A stretch of 64,000 nucleotides of DNA, taken from assembly GCA_018417955.1 (NCBI GenBank), contig JACTVC010000009.1, positions 1,426,001 to 1,490,000 on the forward strand. Reading direction: 5' to 3'. The translations under genes were made by a program, and so were the position numbers. The stretch is from Laccaria trichodermophora (lineage: Eukaryota > Basidiomycota > Agaricomycetes > Agaricales > Hydnangiaceae). Position 1 is the first letter of the stretch, and each line of letters begins with the position of its first letter. This document shows positions 47,656 to 59,380 of the stretch, in pieces. The notes below the pieces were generated by a model. The model searched no databases. It was not told the origin of the DNA and saw only the letters and a list, made by a program, of their open reading frames with translations.

Positions 47656-48300
47656 CTTACCCCCAGGATATTTCATTGTACTTTTCATATGGATGCCTGG
47701 CGCTTTCAATAGATATTTCATTTCTAGCCCCAGGATATTTCATTTCATTTCATTTAAATGCCTGGCACTTTCATTGATATTTCATTCTCAATCCCAGGAT
47801 ATTTCATTGTACTTTTCATATGGATGCCTGGTGCTTTCAATAGATATTTCATTTCTAGCCCCAGGATATTTCATTTCATTTCATTTAAATGCCTGGCACT
47901 TTCATTGATATTTCATTCTCAATCCCAGGATATTTCATTGTACTTTTCATATGGATGCCTGGCGCTTTCAATAGATATTTCATTTCTAGCCCCAGGATAT
48001 TTCTTTTCTTTTCATTTAAATGCCTGGCAATTTCATTGGATATTTCATTCTTACCTCCTGGATATTTCATTGCCTTTCTCATATGGATGCCTGGCGCTTT
48101 CAATAGATATTTCATTTCTAGCCCTAGGACATTTCATTTTTCATTTCATTTGAATGCCTGGCACTTTCATTGGATATTTCATTCTTACCTCCTGGATATT
48201 TCATTGCCTTTCTCATATGGATGCCTGGCGCTTTCAATAGATATTTCATTCTTAGCTCTAGGATATTTCATTTTTCTTTTCATTTGAATGCCAAAGTTTT
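47656..48300 (+). repeat. Left subterminal array of element 2 (~65-bp units)
   Basis: Units alternate GATATTTCATTTCTAGCCCC and GATATTTCATTGTACTTTTC, each followed by ATGCCTGGC(A/G)CTTTCA. They are paired into ~131-bp blocks. The units are related to the inverted array at 58570-59210. Confidence 0.85.
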
Positions 48301-51161
48301 TATCATGAAACACCAAGTCAAATCTCATTCAGATAAGATTTAAATAAAAGGCTATATATGCTAGTCAAAGTCTAAGATATCATCTAGATGTAGTTCCCCT
48401 GCCTCTGATCTGTTATCATCTTTACCCAACTCCAAATCTTCATCATCCTCAGAGTCTGATATTGAACCTCCTTGTGGTGCGGCAGGTGAAGGCTCCTTAT
48501 ACTTACCAGCCCATGTTGGGATGATCCCGTGTTTCTCCATTACAGGTAACCAATATGTAGCACAACGAGCTGCCATTCGCAAACACAGAGTGGACTGCTT
48601 GTGTGCATATGCTATGAGACCACTCTGGACTGAAGGCTCAAGAGTTTGCCTTTCGTTTGCTTGTTGTAACCACCACGACGACCTCCACTCAAAAAAAGTA
48701 AGCACCCGGCGCATCTCCTCTTGAAGTATCAAGAGTTCTTCCTTCCACCGAGACATGCGTGCACGTGTCTGTGCCCACTCGGTTCGCATACTTTGATTAA
48801 ACTCCTCCTCAGTCTGATTGTCCCCCCTCTCTTGAGGCAAACGCCTTACCAGCCAAATCCACGATGGCTCAAATCGGCCATTCGATGTCTTAGCGTCTTC
48901 GGGATTGTCAGGATCTCTGCCGGGGCCCCGTAGGTCAGTAGGTTTGAGCTCATTAAGCCGCTCTTTCCAAGACCCCATTGGATCGAGGGCCAATAGCGCG
49001 GTATATGCAACCCTGTAACGGTTAGCCGCACGTTGGAGCTTGATATCAAATCGGCTGTATGAGTCAAGCATCCGTGTGTTTGGCCGATTCCCCGTTCCCG
49101 ACACGTTAAGTTTTTTGAACTGCCATAGACCCTGAATGACACGTCGTAAGCGACGGATATCAGCCAAGGCATCGTCGGCCTGAGCCTCACGTAAACGACG
49201 CTCCGCGTCGACTATCTCCTTGAGTTCTGGGCGTTCACGGGTTTCATGGGGTAACGAAGATGGAAAGTACAATGGCGTGGACTCAGGATTGGAATAATGA
49301 CTACCACCATCAGTCGCATCACCCTGAACCACGGGGAGAAGAGAAGCAACATGGGGGGTGTACACAAGCTGGATGGGTCTCCAGATGACGAATTGCCGAA
49401 TGAGAGAACTTCGTTTCTCCTCGAGATCTGCGAGTTGCTTGCTGGTCTTCTTTCCTTTCGTTCGGGAGAGTTCGCGTTTGAATACAAACCTGTTGAACAT
49501 TAGACAACGAGAAATGACAATTCACGCGAGTACTTACTGCTGATCTTCGATGTCGAAGCCCATCGAAAAGAAGCCCATCAGTGACACTTTATGTCGAGGA
49601 ACGTATCCTGCTTGCAGCTGGAGAGTCTCCTTCCGCGCTAACTCGAGACGGACATCCTGCAAGGTGGTAGCTCAAGGTAAATTAGCAATTGTTCAAATTT
49701 GTATGGGGAGCGAGGTACTTACTTTGTTCTGGTTCGTCGTATGGATTCGGTGCCTTTGGGTCACATTCCCAACGCTCGACCATCTGTACCCATCTCGCAA
49801 CGGTGTCTAGCGGAAATGTCGCAGAGAACCTCTCAAAAATTTCTGAGTGCTTTGCACTCATCAATACTGCCTCCTCGAAGCGCCTCGCAAATAGGTTACC
49901 TATATATTAATGAAGTAAATGAGATTAATGATAACAAAAGGCAACAGAATGAATCTTACAGAAGCCAACGATCTTACGGAAGTTCCAACCATTCCAGTGA
50001 TCGTTCAACGTGTCGTGCCTTGCTCCCGGCCCCATCTCCCTCACACTAGGCGCAAGCGCATTAGTAGAAGACCAAGTGGTCTCTACTTCCTCTCCGCACG
50101 TCCTCCCCGCGCCTTTCGTAAAACCCAAACAGAAATCCGTCCGGCATTTCCGACCATGTCCATTGATATGCCAGCTTGGTATAGCAACCGCAACCTTTGT
50201 GTCCGGGTCGAGTTGCATGCTTTCTGGGAAATCGAGCATGCGGCTGCGAAAATTCTTGGACCACTGACAGCCGATGTCATAGGTTATGAAAATCCAAGGG
50301 AGAACGGTCCCCACTAGCGCGAGGAAGATGATCCAATCCATATTACAGTACCTGAAGGCCGGGGAATTAGTTATTAGTTTAACGATGATCTTGGAGAGAA
50401 TGAACCTACTTTTCACCTAGTTGAAGGTCACCAGCACCGTTTTTGCGTATAAGAGCATGTCGAGAACAAATTACAATGCCCACGCCGGAGACAGCGTAGC
50501 CGGGCGTGCATCGTGTCTGAGCTCTGGCAATGGCGTCATGCTCGGACTCACATGTGTTGATCTAAGCGAGAATATTTAGGGTACAGTTTTCGAATCAGAA
50601 AGGAGAGCTCTTACTTCAGGTTGATCGACGTAGTCTGAGATGAAATTTTGATAGGCCGACTCCTCAACGAATGGGCCCCATCCCGGCATCAGCTCCACAT
50701 CTTCCAATGCTCGATCCTTGCCCTTCAACTTGAAGTTCGCGTCAACGGAAATATATAAAATATAAAGAAACCTGCAAAAGATGAGAATTTTCGAAGGTAA
50801 AAAAAAAGGTCGATGTACGCGTACATAAGTGGGCCAGCCTCCCTCCAGTTTTCAGGAAGGTTTCGGCCTGGGTGCGGGCACGCAGGGCATTCTACTGTCA
50901 AGCTACCGGGTGGTGTGTTTTCGATGCCCTTCGGATCATGACCACGGCCAGCGCGTTTGAGCGACATCAAGTTTCTCCAGATTCGGAAGACGCGGTGGAT
51001 CTCCTTGTATCGATACTTGACAAAAAAGTAACCTTGTTAGCCCGAGAGAAGTGAAAAGAAGAAGAAAAAACCTACAACTGTATCAGAAAGATTCATGTTG
51101 TCCGTTTTGCACAAAAGTAGGTGATAGAAATCATAGAGATTCCCTTTTCCTTGCAGGGTGT

Positions 51162-52840
51162 GAGGTCTTATCAGTGCCCCCCTAATTCCTGCAGGAATCC
51201 GGTCATTCCTGCGGATTCCGGTGGATTCCGGAGGAATGAAATTTAGCAGGGAGGCCTGCTATTTTCATCATTCCGGTGCCTTACCATTCCGGCGGAATTT
51301 GGGCATTCCGGAATTGACACCGGAATGTTCCGCAGGAACGGCAGGAACGGAATGCGACGGATTCCGGTCAGTTGTTTGTTTATTTTACCTTTGTTACCAA
51401 ACAAAGGCAACACGCTTTCCTTTCCTCCCACCACCAACCATCCTCTTCCCCGCCACCTCGATTCCCTCCCTCCAACCACGTTGACAACGGCGACACGACG
51501 ACAACGCCACACCACCCATCAACGGCCACGACAACGCGAACACGCTAGGTGGACGACGAGGCGACGTGGCAACAAGGCGAGGAGGTGACGTGGCAACGGA
51601 ATGACGACGAACGACGACGACGACGTTGACGTCGTTCGTCACCCACATCTCACGACCCACGTAACGACTACCCACTGCCCACGAAATCACCACGGCGCCC
51701 ACGAAATCACCACGAACACCCACGAAATCACCACGGCACCCACCAAAACACCACGAACACCCACCAAAACACCATGGCACCCACGAAAACACCACGGCGC
51801 CCACGAAAACACCACGGCGCCCACGAAAACCACACGGCGCCCACGGAACGACGCCCAGCGCCCACACGCACCGCCAGCGCCCACGAAACGACGTCACAAC
51901 GCAACGCAACGCCCAGCGGACACGACGCCAATGAGGACGACGACACATGAGGACGACGACACGCGAAAACGACGACACGCGAGGACGACGACACGCGAAA
52001 ACGACGACACGACGCGATGACGCGTCGACGATGTGCGCCAACGAGACCTCTCCCTCCCCCTCCCCTGCTGCTCATCACTCCTTCCTCTCCCTACTGCTCA
52101 CCCACTACCCACCATCCCCTTCCCCCTCCCTTACTCCCCTCCTTTCCTGCTCACCACTCCCTCCCTCTCCCTACCCCCTTCATTCCCCACCCCCTCCCTT
52201 CATTCCCAACCCCCTTCATTCCCTACCCCCTGTCTTCATTCCCTCATTCCCTACCTCCCCTCTCCCTCACTGCCCCTCCCTTCAGTTCTTCATTCCCCCC
52301 ACTCCCCAGCACCCCTACCCCTCCACTCCTTCCCCCTCACTCCCTCCACTCCCTCCACTTTTCCCCTCTCCCTCCACTCCTCCCCCTCCCTCTATCTAGA
52401 TTCAATGTAGATAAATTCCATCATGTATTTCTAATAAATGAGTTTAAATGAATCTTCCCTCTTTAAGTATAAATGTCCTAAGGAATCCTAAGATTAAGTT
52501 AGATGAAGATGTCCAGGATGATGAGGATAACTAAATGACAGCAAAGGGAAGTATAAAGAAGTGTATACTAGTGTAATAGAAGTGTGCAGAAGTGTATATA
52601 GAAGTGTATATTAGTGTAAATTCACCAGATTCCAGTTCCATTCCTGAGGATTCCTGAGGATTCCTGAGGATTCCTGTGGATTCCTGTCCCATTCCTGTGG
52701 ATTCCTGTCCCATTCCTGTGGATTCCTGTCCCATTCCTGTGGATTCCTGTCCCATTCCTGAGGATTCCTGAGGATTCCTGAGGATTCCTGAGGATTCCTG
52801 AGGATTCCTGCAGGAATGGGTGGGGCACTATAAAGTACTG
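51162..52840. mobile_element. 1.7 kb non-autonomous CxC5/CxC6-KDZ derivative
   Basis: CAGGGTGT is duplicated at 51154-51161 and 52841-52848. The left end (GAGGTCTTATCAGTGCCCC) matches the left end of the element at 9299 (GAGGTCTTTATTGTCC). The right end read inward (CAGTACTTTATAGTGCCCC) matches its right end (CAATACTTTCCATTCC). Both ends lead into GGAATCC repeats (51190-51365 and 52625-52815). The middle holds GC-rich sequence with ACGACG and CCACGAAA(A/T)CACCACGG repeats (51660-51850), and long CTCCCT tracts (52050-52400). There is no transposase. Open frames here are low complexity and not credible genes. Confidence 0.82.
51606..51640. repeat. Hairpin matching the KDZ leader cassette
   Basis: Perfect 11-bp arms GACGAACGACG and CGTCGTTCGTC enclose a 13-base loop and are preceded by GACGTGGCAAC at about 51587-51597. 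The same outer motif and a differing but self-complementary stem occur in the leader at 10021-10640. Confidence 0.7.
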
Positions 52841-53827
52841 CAGGGTGTGTTCATGAAATGTCTCAAGACAGTCGAACGTGAAGACGGTGTTCGGTCTCGA
52901 GTTTGTAGCCGGAAACCAGCCTTGCCTTAAGAGTTGCGTTCTTCGGTCGATTATATTGTCGCTCGGGCAGTCGCAGTAATCTATATTCACGGCATGGACA
53001 CCCGACGTATCGAATACCATGAATCCGGGAGGCCCAGCGGATGGGCATGGGCAGGCGCATCCCCCGTGTCCAAGTTGTACACGGAGACCGAGACTTTTGA
53101 GGGAAATCTTGTCGAAAAAGTGACCAGTCCAACGCTATCAAATGAAGCTGTATTAATGTTACCATTCTCAATAGGACTTACAAAAAACTTACTTCTATTC
53201 GGTGCAGCGGAGTATCCTGGTGTGCCTTCACAACACAGGTCTGACAACGAAGCCGACCTCCGCCCGAACAATCTTTACACCTGAAAATGCCGTGTTCAGC
53301 GTTGCACGCGTAGCAGCCGTGTTGTTCTAGGTAGTCTCCGAGTCCATCATGGCGTAAGATCTCGTCAAGAGTGGTCTCTCGAAGCGAGAGCCACTCGAGG
53401 AGCTTTGACTAAGTGAATTACAGTCAGTCAAGGGAGTCATAGTTGCAAGGAATCACGTAAGTACCTTAGTTTTGTTGTCTCTCTTTCGTTTGGGTTTGGG
53501 CCCAACTTCCGATTGCGTGTCAAAGGGTGCCGCCCAGGAAGCATCTTCGGACGGGTCAGCTGTGCTTGATGTGGCTGGGGGGCTTGATTGGGTGGCGGGG
53601 TGGCTCCTATCCTTGTGCTTGCCCACCAGACGACCTTTGGCGCCAAAGGCAAGTGTCGTGATGCGTGAGCTGGTCGACGTCGACGACGAGATAGATGGTG
53701 ACCGTGAAGTGCTTTGAGCCGCTGGGGCACGAGCGAGCCGGAATCCTGCAGTAGATTTGCGAGCTCGTTTGCCAGTTACTTGGGTGTGGGTGTCGTCCTT
53801 CAATGTGCTCAGTGTGCGCTTCGACAT

Positions 53828-54801
53828 GAGGAGGAAGGCACGTGACAGACGGCATTTCTCGCCCAAGTCCTTACAAAAAGTGATGCTAACTCTGAGTACC
53901 TTCATGCATGTTAGTATCAAGACTTATAGTATATAGAATCTATGTTGTACTGTCTTGGCCCGTCTCATCTCGAAGTTTGAAGTTTTCTACCTTTCGGCGA
54001 TCTTTAGAATTTACACTACTTACACTTCAAGCTTCAACTTCAAGTTGGCTTCAACCTTGCTGCCCATCGCAAATTGGCACAGTCGAGTCTGCTAACTTGT
54101 GACAGAGAAAGGATATCATAAGGTCTGACTGTATCTACGAAGTCCGAATTCATTTTGTTAGCGAGTCTGCAATTAGAACTTAGATTACGGTACCCGGAGT
54201 GAAGATCTTCAAGTAGTAAACAGGCTGATTCCTCACTCACAGCAAAGCTTCGAGTTCACATGAAATCGAATAGGCTATTACTCAATTCAAGCTTAGAAAA
54301 TATATCTTATGGATTGCCATTCAACGTTCACTTATACTAGAGACTCGTAGTACGGAGCACTGGTAGTTTACTACTACTTACTTTGAAGTTGTTCTGATTA
54401 GATCCAGACGACTGTTCTCCAAGTTTCGGATGGTTTGACTTGCACAAACGCAACAATTCCTTCCATCGGTGTCTGGTCCCTTCTGGCGATACAAACGATT
54501 TCCCTTTTGGCGAGACATTGAAAGTTCCTTTGGCAGTGCGTTCGCAATAATTCCTTCATCGGGTTTGTGCAAATGCGATGGCTTCATCGGCTTCTAGTCC
54601 CTTCTGGCTAGATATTGGGAAAATATTTCTACGTCTCAAGTAAGTACTTACTTCAAGACGTCCTATGATGATGCAAGCGAGCTCAGCGTCACACATTCCG
54701 CATATGCTCAAATTTTGGTAAAGAACAATGTAGACGAACACGTATATCAACATTTACACGGCATACGACTACAGGCATAATTGACTGACACTAGCTCGGC
54801 A
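53828..54801. other. Spacer upstream of element 2 transposase
   Basis: About 1 kb without a recognised gene. It is the positional equivalent of 37608-38878 and presumably holds the transposase promoter. Confidence 0.4.
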
Positions 54802-55747
54802 CTACATACAGGCACTAGAAAGGGGACCGTAAATGTATTCGTCCCCAGGGTCTCTCACTGCCTTCACCTGTCCTGCCGCCTTGGCTGCGTAGTAGTCGGT
54901 GGCAGCGTCATCGTAAGACGAGAACCCAGTATAGAGTGAGCCAGGAACTCCGATAACCAAAGGATGGACAGTAGACCTACATCTCTATATGAGGACGTGC
55001 TTGAAAAAAGTTATTATGTTTACTGACCATGAATTAAAAACCCCGCAACGCTTCCCGACGATAACGGCGTAGTACCTGGTTTTACCACGACGGCGAGGTG
55101 TTGAGGGTATGACAGAGGCTGGGATGAAAGGCGCAGTGGGAGGCTGAGCTGGATTACTTGTTGAAAGGCCATCGAAAGTATCGGCCAATGCGTCGACGGC
55201 TGGATCACGTCCATCCATGATGTTGGCTGGATTGCGTCCGTCCATGGTGCTGGAAGTCATCGTTGCAACCTCAGTGACATGGGGGGCAGGTGGAATCGGG
55301 TTTAAGCGGATAATGTTTGCCAACCATTCCGCGTTGGGTGTTCTAACGTTTACGGAGCCTGGAGTGGATACATTGGTTGACGGCGTAGGGGGTGCTACTC
55401 TTGAAGTAGGTTGAAGGGTCGTCGAAGCAGCCTGGCTACCCCCAGAAGTGAGGGCCGAGTGCTTTGGGCGGGTGGCATAGTTGATTGGTGGTGGTGGTCC
55501 TAGGAATAGATAGAGTGAGTCATGACAAAACGAAGAATACTGGCGAGTCGTGACTTACCTCTCGGGAGCATGGAGGCAGCAAGAGGCAGGTTTGACGGTC
55601 TCTTGGGGGCTAAGCAGATTTATAAGTAACCAAGGGGTCTTCGGCAGATAGCGTTCATAAAACAGAATGTGACAAAAATTTTTGGGGATGAGCCGATTTA
55701 CATAAAATAAAATCAAACACTTCGCTTGCCACATTCCATTGGGGCAT
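54802..55747 (-). CDS. KDZ accessory protein with RNase H1 N-terminal-like domain
   Basis: Exons: 55747-55702, 55609-55559, 55499-55028 and 54976-54802, all in frame, ending at a TAG at 54802-54804. After MPQWNVASEV comes PPPPINYATRPKH, shared with the element 1 accessory protein, then a Pro/Ser/Thr-rich linker. The C-terminus starts TRYYAVIVGKRCGVFNSW and, across an intron, continues with HPLVIGVPGSLYTGFSSYDD. It then reads AATDYYAAKAAGQV. This pattern (YYxVxVG...G(I/V)F.SW ... V.G.pG..y..F.s...A...y) is that of the RNase H1 N-terminal / Cauli_VI domain, known to bind RNA:DNA hybrids and double-stranded RNA. Role in transposition is inference. The start lies 53 bp from the divergent partner gene. 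Start choice is tentative. Confidence 0.72.
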
Positions 55748-55800
55748 TCCTTCCTTGTTCGTCAATTGATACACCCTCGTGCCCATACGCATCCTCTGAA

Positions 55801-58405
55801 ATGACACGGCGCAAGTGGACGTCAGCGGACCAGGAGGATTGGCTGAAGTCACGCCTAGCAGACTTCAGCGATGCCCAGGTGAACAAAACCACTTCGAAAG
55901 AGTTCTTCCCTACAATCTTCAAAGACTGGAGGAACACGTGGCCTACCCCGACCCCCACTCCGGAGGAGGTAGCAAAAGCCGGAAATGCCGAGAAAGCTAC
56001 ACAGAAGAAAAGGGCTGAGGAAGATGCTGTACGTCGATCATTTTATTGTTTACATGCAGAAGATAGACTCACCCTGTTATCAGCGCATTAGAGCTTGGTT
56101 CCACAACCACACCAGAGGAGCGACATCCGGAAATGGGGCGCGGGGGCTTCTTAAAATGAAAGGAAAACAGAAGTCCCTCCAAGAATGGCAGGTCTATCAC
56201 GTAATGACCTACAAAAGTCAGTGGAAGGCGGTCGTCGACAAAGAATGGGAGAACTTCAAGAGCGCATGGGAAACAAAGCACCCCGGCAAAGAGCCCACTG
56301 AAACCCGCTTCACCTTCATGGCTTCGTTCATGAGACAAAAGTACCAAGAAGAAACCAAGGAGGTTCGGAGCAATGTTCGAAAACGCCAGGAAGAGTTGAA
56401 GGTGGCGCTCGAAGCTGAGGGAGAGGACAAAAATCGCGCGTACCAAAGGTATGCAGAGTTAGTCATCTATTACCAAATAATAACTCACTGTTCTGTAGTG
56501 CGATCAATCGTCTGCCTCGCACGCTTGCCGTATGGGGAGAGTCCGTTGCTAAACAGACTGGTTGGAACATATCGTTCCTCGTGGGCGGGCCTGCACCGAA
56601 TGAGAATGGGAAGATAATGTCTTATATGTATGTTACCGTTTACCCGGTCCCAACATATGTCACTGATGAGTATACACAAAGATTTCATTGCGGCAAATCA
56701 CCAGAAGGCCAAGATTTCGAAGGCTTTCTGGGGGAGGAAGGGTATGACGAGCATATCATCACGCCCTTTGATGATTTCCTTCATGAATCGTTTCGTAAGC
56801 ATGTCAGTTGCGAGATAAGAGCAGGTTTCACTAATTCAACGAACCGTTTAGCTCCCGAAGTCTGCAGTAGCCGTAGTCTAGGGTCCAAGGCCAACACGCC
56901 CGAGGCAGAGGAGAAGGATGAGGACGAGATCATCAAACCAGCTGATGGAGATGGCATGTCAGCAAAGCGTACTACAAAGCGCACCGAGTCGGGTATGAGT
57001 GAGTATGAACTTACTCGAGAGGCCAATATCGCGAGAAACAAAGAGCTCCTTCGTGAGCTGGGCTTGGAGTTTGGCCTGGGCGGTGAGACAGAACAAGAGA
57101 CCGTGAAGAAAGGGAAGAAGGCGAGGAAAGAGAAACGGGTGGGGGAGGATGCGATGGCGTTGGTCAGAACCACCGAACCAAGGTAAACAGCCCTTCACGT
57201 GTCCGTACCCAATCTGATCATTCAATCAGCACATCCACATTCACACCTACGACCGCCACGAATGCAGAGAAGATGGCCACTGATGGACCCATCGGCAATC
57301 CTGTAGTCAAGGACGTGGTTTCTGTCACAGCTTTATCGACAGAGGAGACGGACGTCTCTCTCACTTCTTCTTCGTTGACTACATCTGTGATTCCCCAATC
57401 CCAGACCTTTCTGTCACCTGAATCCAACGTCTCTGTCAATGACAAGCCAGCAGCACAGGAATCTCCTGAAGGCCCCGAATTGACTACTTCGCCGGCTAGA
57501 GCTGTATCCGTCCCAGCGCCATCACCTGACACCTCGTCGCAACAGCCGTCGCCTGTCAATTCATTTCTTAAATCTTCGACTGCGATCACGCCACTACCAT
57601 CCACCCTCACGACAAATGGTTCAGGTCCCATGGATATCGACCCACGCGGCTCAGCAACTCAACCAACCTCGAACCAGGATCCCATGCAAGTTGACAACGA
57701 GAAAGGGGAGGAGACACATGGCTCGTCTTCCGCTGACGTGGCCCTAGTCGCTGCGCCTGCTTGGCTCACCACGCTTAACATGGATACATATCTTCTAGAG
57801 TGTTCCGACGAGAAGGCGTGGCAAGCATTGGTCCAATCGTTTTACAGATTTGAGGAGGTGAATACAACAAGTGGGGTATGTTGCTAGACTTGTATCACCA
57901 ATTCTCTTACTGATTCTACCCCCCCTAGAAACTACCAACAACTTCACGCCCTGACGAGGTTGCAGCTTGGATCAAGAGCAAGAAGAAGACCTCGCCGCCT
58001 GACGTTGATGCCGATGGATTTGGGTCTGCCTTTATGGCATGGTGGATCGCCCTCCAACCCGAGTGGAGGATTGCCGATGACGGATCTTTCAAGTATGATA
58101 CACCTGTGGATGAGGATTGGCGTGTACTCCACAAAGGTGGAAAGGCCGGGCTCTATACCGTCGTTGTGGCACTTTCGTGGTGGCTACGGGCGCTGACTCC
58201 TGATATTCCATCATTCCGTGTGTGGACGGCCGTACGTGACGTTCGGTGGGTGATCGACCAGATCTCTACAAAGCTCTGCAGCCCAGCTACGAAAAAACGA
58301 CCTTTGGAGGATATTGGACAAGCTGGGAAGGCAAAAAGGTGTGTGCATTCAGTTTTGTACCAGATATATGTTAACCTGTCCTATTCAAGGGGCCGTAATG
58401 CATAG
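55801..58405 (+). CDS. KDZ partner protein, unknown function (element 2)
   Basis: Starts MTRRKWTSADQEDWLKSRL and follows the element 1 partner throughout: AWFHNHTRGATSG, QEWQVYHVMTY, RLPRTLAVWGES, GWNISFLVGGPAP, DFEGFLGEEGYDEHI, YELTREANIARNKELL, a Pro/Ser/Thr-rich linker, WQALVQSFYRFEEVN, RPDEVAAWIKSKKK, FMAWWIALQPEW and LYTVVVALSWWLRAL. Introns lie at corresponding places (for example 56031 and 57876). It ends at 58405 after a small last exon. No break is visible. Conservation of two diverged but complete copies points to selection for a function in the element. I cannot name the function. Confidence 0.75.
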
Positions 58406-58569
58406 TGGCACTATTTACGTAGACACAAAGCACCATTGAGTATATCTTAGTATTGCTATTAGTCAGTTTGCAGCCTGCATTCATGCTGGCCGTGAATGCT
58501 TTCAATACAAAACCGTTTGCTGTGGACAGCGCCATGTGTTGACATCTGTCTTATATAAGCAGGCTCCCA
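58406..58569. other. Spacer between partner gene and right array (element 2)
   Basis: No gene. CATGCTGG(C/T)C(G/A)TGAAT resembles sequence at the same place in element 1 (about 42933-42950). Confidence 0.4.
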
Positions 58570-59210
58570 ATGAAATTGAATATTTACAATGGAATGAAGT
58601 ATCTATTGAAATCGCCCAGGCATCCATATGAAACTTCTAATGAGATATCCAAGGGAATAAAATGAAATATCTATTGAAATCGCCCAGATATCCATAGATA
58701 TGAAATATCCTGGAGGATGGAACTATTGAAATTGCCCAGGCATCCATATGAAAATTCCAATGAAATATCCTGGGGGATGATATGAAATACCTATTGAAAT
58801 TGCCCAGGCATCCATATGAAAATCCCAATGAAATATCCTGGGGGATGATATGAAATATCTATTGAAATTGCCCAGGCATCCATATGAAAATCCCAATGAA
58901 ATATCCTGGGGGATGATATGAAATATCTATTGAAATTGCCCAGGCATCCATATGAAAATCCCAATGAAATATCCTGGGGGATGATATGAAATATCTATTG
59001 AAATTGCCCAGGCATCCATATGAAAATCCCAATGAAATATCCTGGAGGATGATATGAAATATCTATTGAAATTGCTCAGGCATCCATATGAAAATCCCAA
59101 TGAAATATCCTGGAGGATGATATGAAATATCTATTGAAATTGCCCAGGCATCCATATGAAATATCTATTGAAATCGCCCAGTTATCCATCATACCATATT
59201 AATGAGATAA
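58570..59210 (-). repeat. Right subterminal array of element 2 (68-bp units)
   Basis: About nine 68-bp units contain GAAATATCTATTGAAATTGC, CCAGGCATCCATATGAAA and ATCCCAATGAAATATCC. They are in opposite orientation to the array at 47656-48300. Half-units (~34 bp) resemble the 33-bp units of element 1 (e.g. TGAAAATC(G/C)CAATGA and GCCCAGG). Confidence 0.88.
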
Positions 59211-59373
59211 ACTAGACCCTCTAATGAAAATTCTCAATGAAATGCACAGGGAACTTAATGAATGACAATGCTAGGCAAAATGAATGAGACATCTCATTAA
59301 ACCTCTAGGCACTGAGGATATCGCACTCCAGGCATATGTCTGATTTTTATCATAAGATTAGTTACCACTAGTG

Positions 59374-59380
59374 GAAGAAC
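59374..59380. repeat. Right target duplication of KDZ element 2
   Basis: GAAGAAC, matching 47558-47564. It lies within the protease coding sequence of the Gypsy element. Confidence 0.78.

Larger units (their letters stand above)
48361..53827 (-). pseudogene. KDZ transposase (CxC2), interrupted by a transposon
   Basis: Same organisation as the element 1 transposase. It starts MSKRTLSTLKD (53827), with a basic Ser-rich N-terminus, then the CxC2 cluster (VNIDYCDCPSD and flanking cysteines). The core has GRGHDPKGI, CPACPHPGRNLP, ITYDIGCQWSKN and GFTKGAGRTCGEEVETTWSS, and the acidic end is DDILDFD at 48361. Introns occur at matching places. The exon is split after TFHEHTLQ by the element at 51162-52840, which duplicated CAGGGTGT. 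With that insert the transcript would hit stops or lack the core, so the copy is probably null unless the insert is spliced out. Apart from this, I found no other break. Confidence 0.85.
47565..59373. mobile_element. CxC2-KDZ element 2 (11.8 kb) inserted in Gypsy
   Basis: Inverted ends of ~90 bp (47565-47655 and 59283-59373) share GGTAAC, TATGATAAAAA, CAGACAT, TGCCTGGAG and GCGATATCCTCAGTGCCT. The gene order is as in element 1: transposase, accessory gene, partner gene. Both ends carry inward-facing repeat arrays. Removing the 1.7 kb insert at 51162-52840 leaves about 10.1 kb. The transposase is disrupted, so this copy would need help from element 1. Confidence 0.87.

Noticed and set aside
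47693..48287. Frames with repeated ISFLAPGYFIS-type sequence
   Set aside because: They are by-products of the ~65-bp subterminal array of KDZ element 2.
51394..52451. Long frames rich in Pro/Ser/Leu and in Arg/Thr/His
   Set aside because: They lie in CTCCCT and CACGAC simple sequence inside a non-autonomous element, and are open on both strands.
51162..52840. A Mutator-like element with a 9-11 bp duplication
   Set aside because: The shared flank can be read as 11 bp, but the ends match the KDZ element at 9299-15790, which has a clean 8-bp duplication. The extra matching bases are therefore probably chance.
54802..55747. A caulimovirus insertion suggested by the Cauli_VI-like domain
   Set aside because: The domain name comes from plant viruses, but the same fold is the N-terminal domain of cellular RNase H1. 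There is no other virus-like gene nearby, and the gene has fungal introns and sits in a KDZ element.
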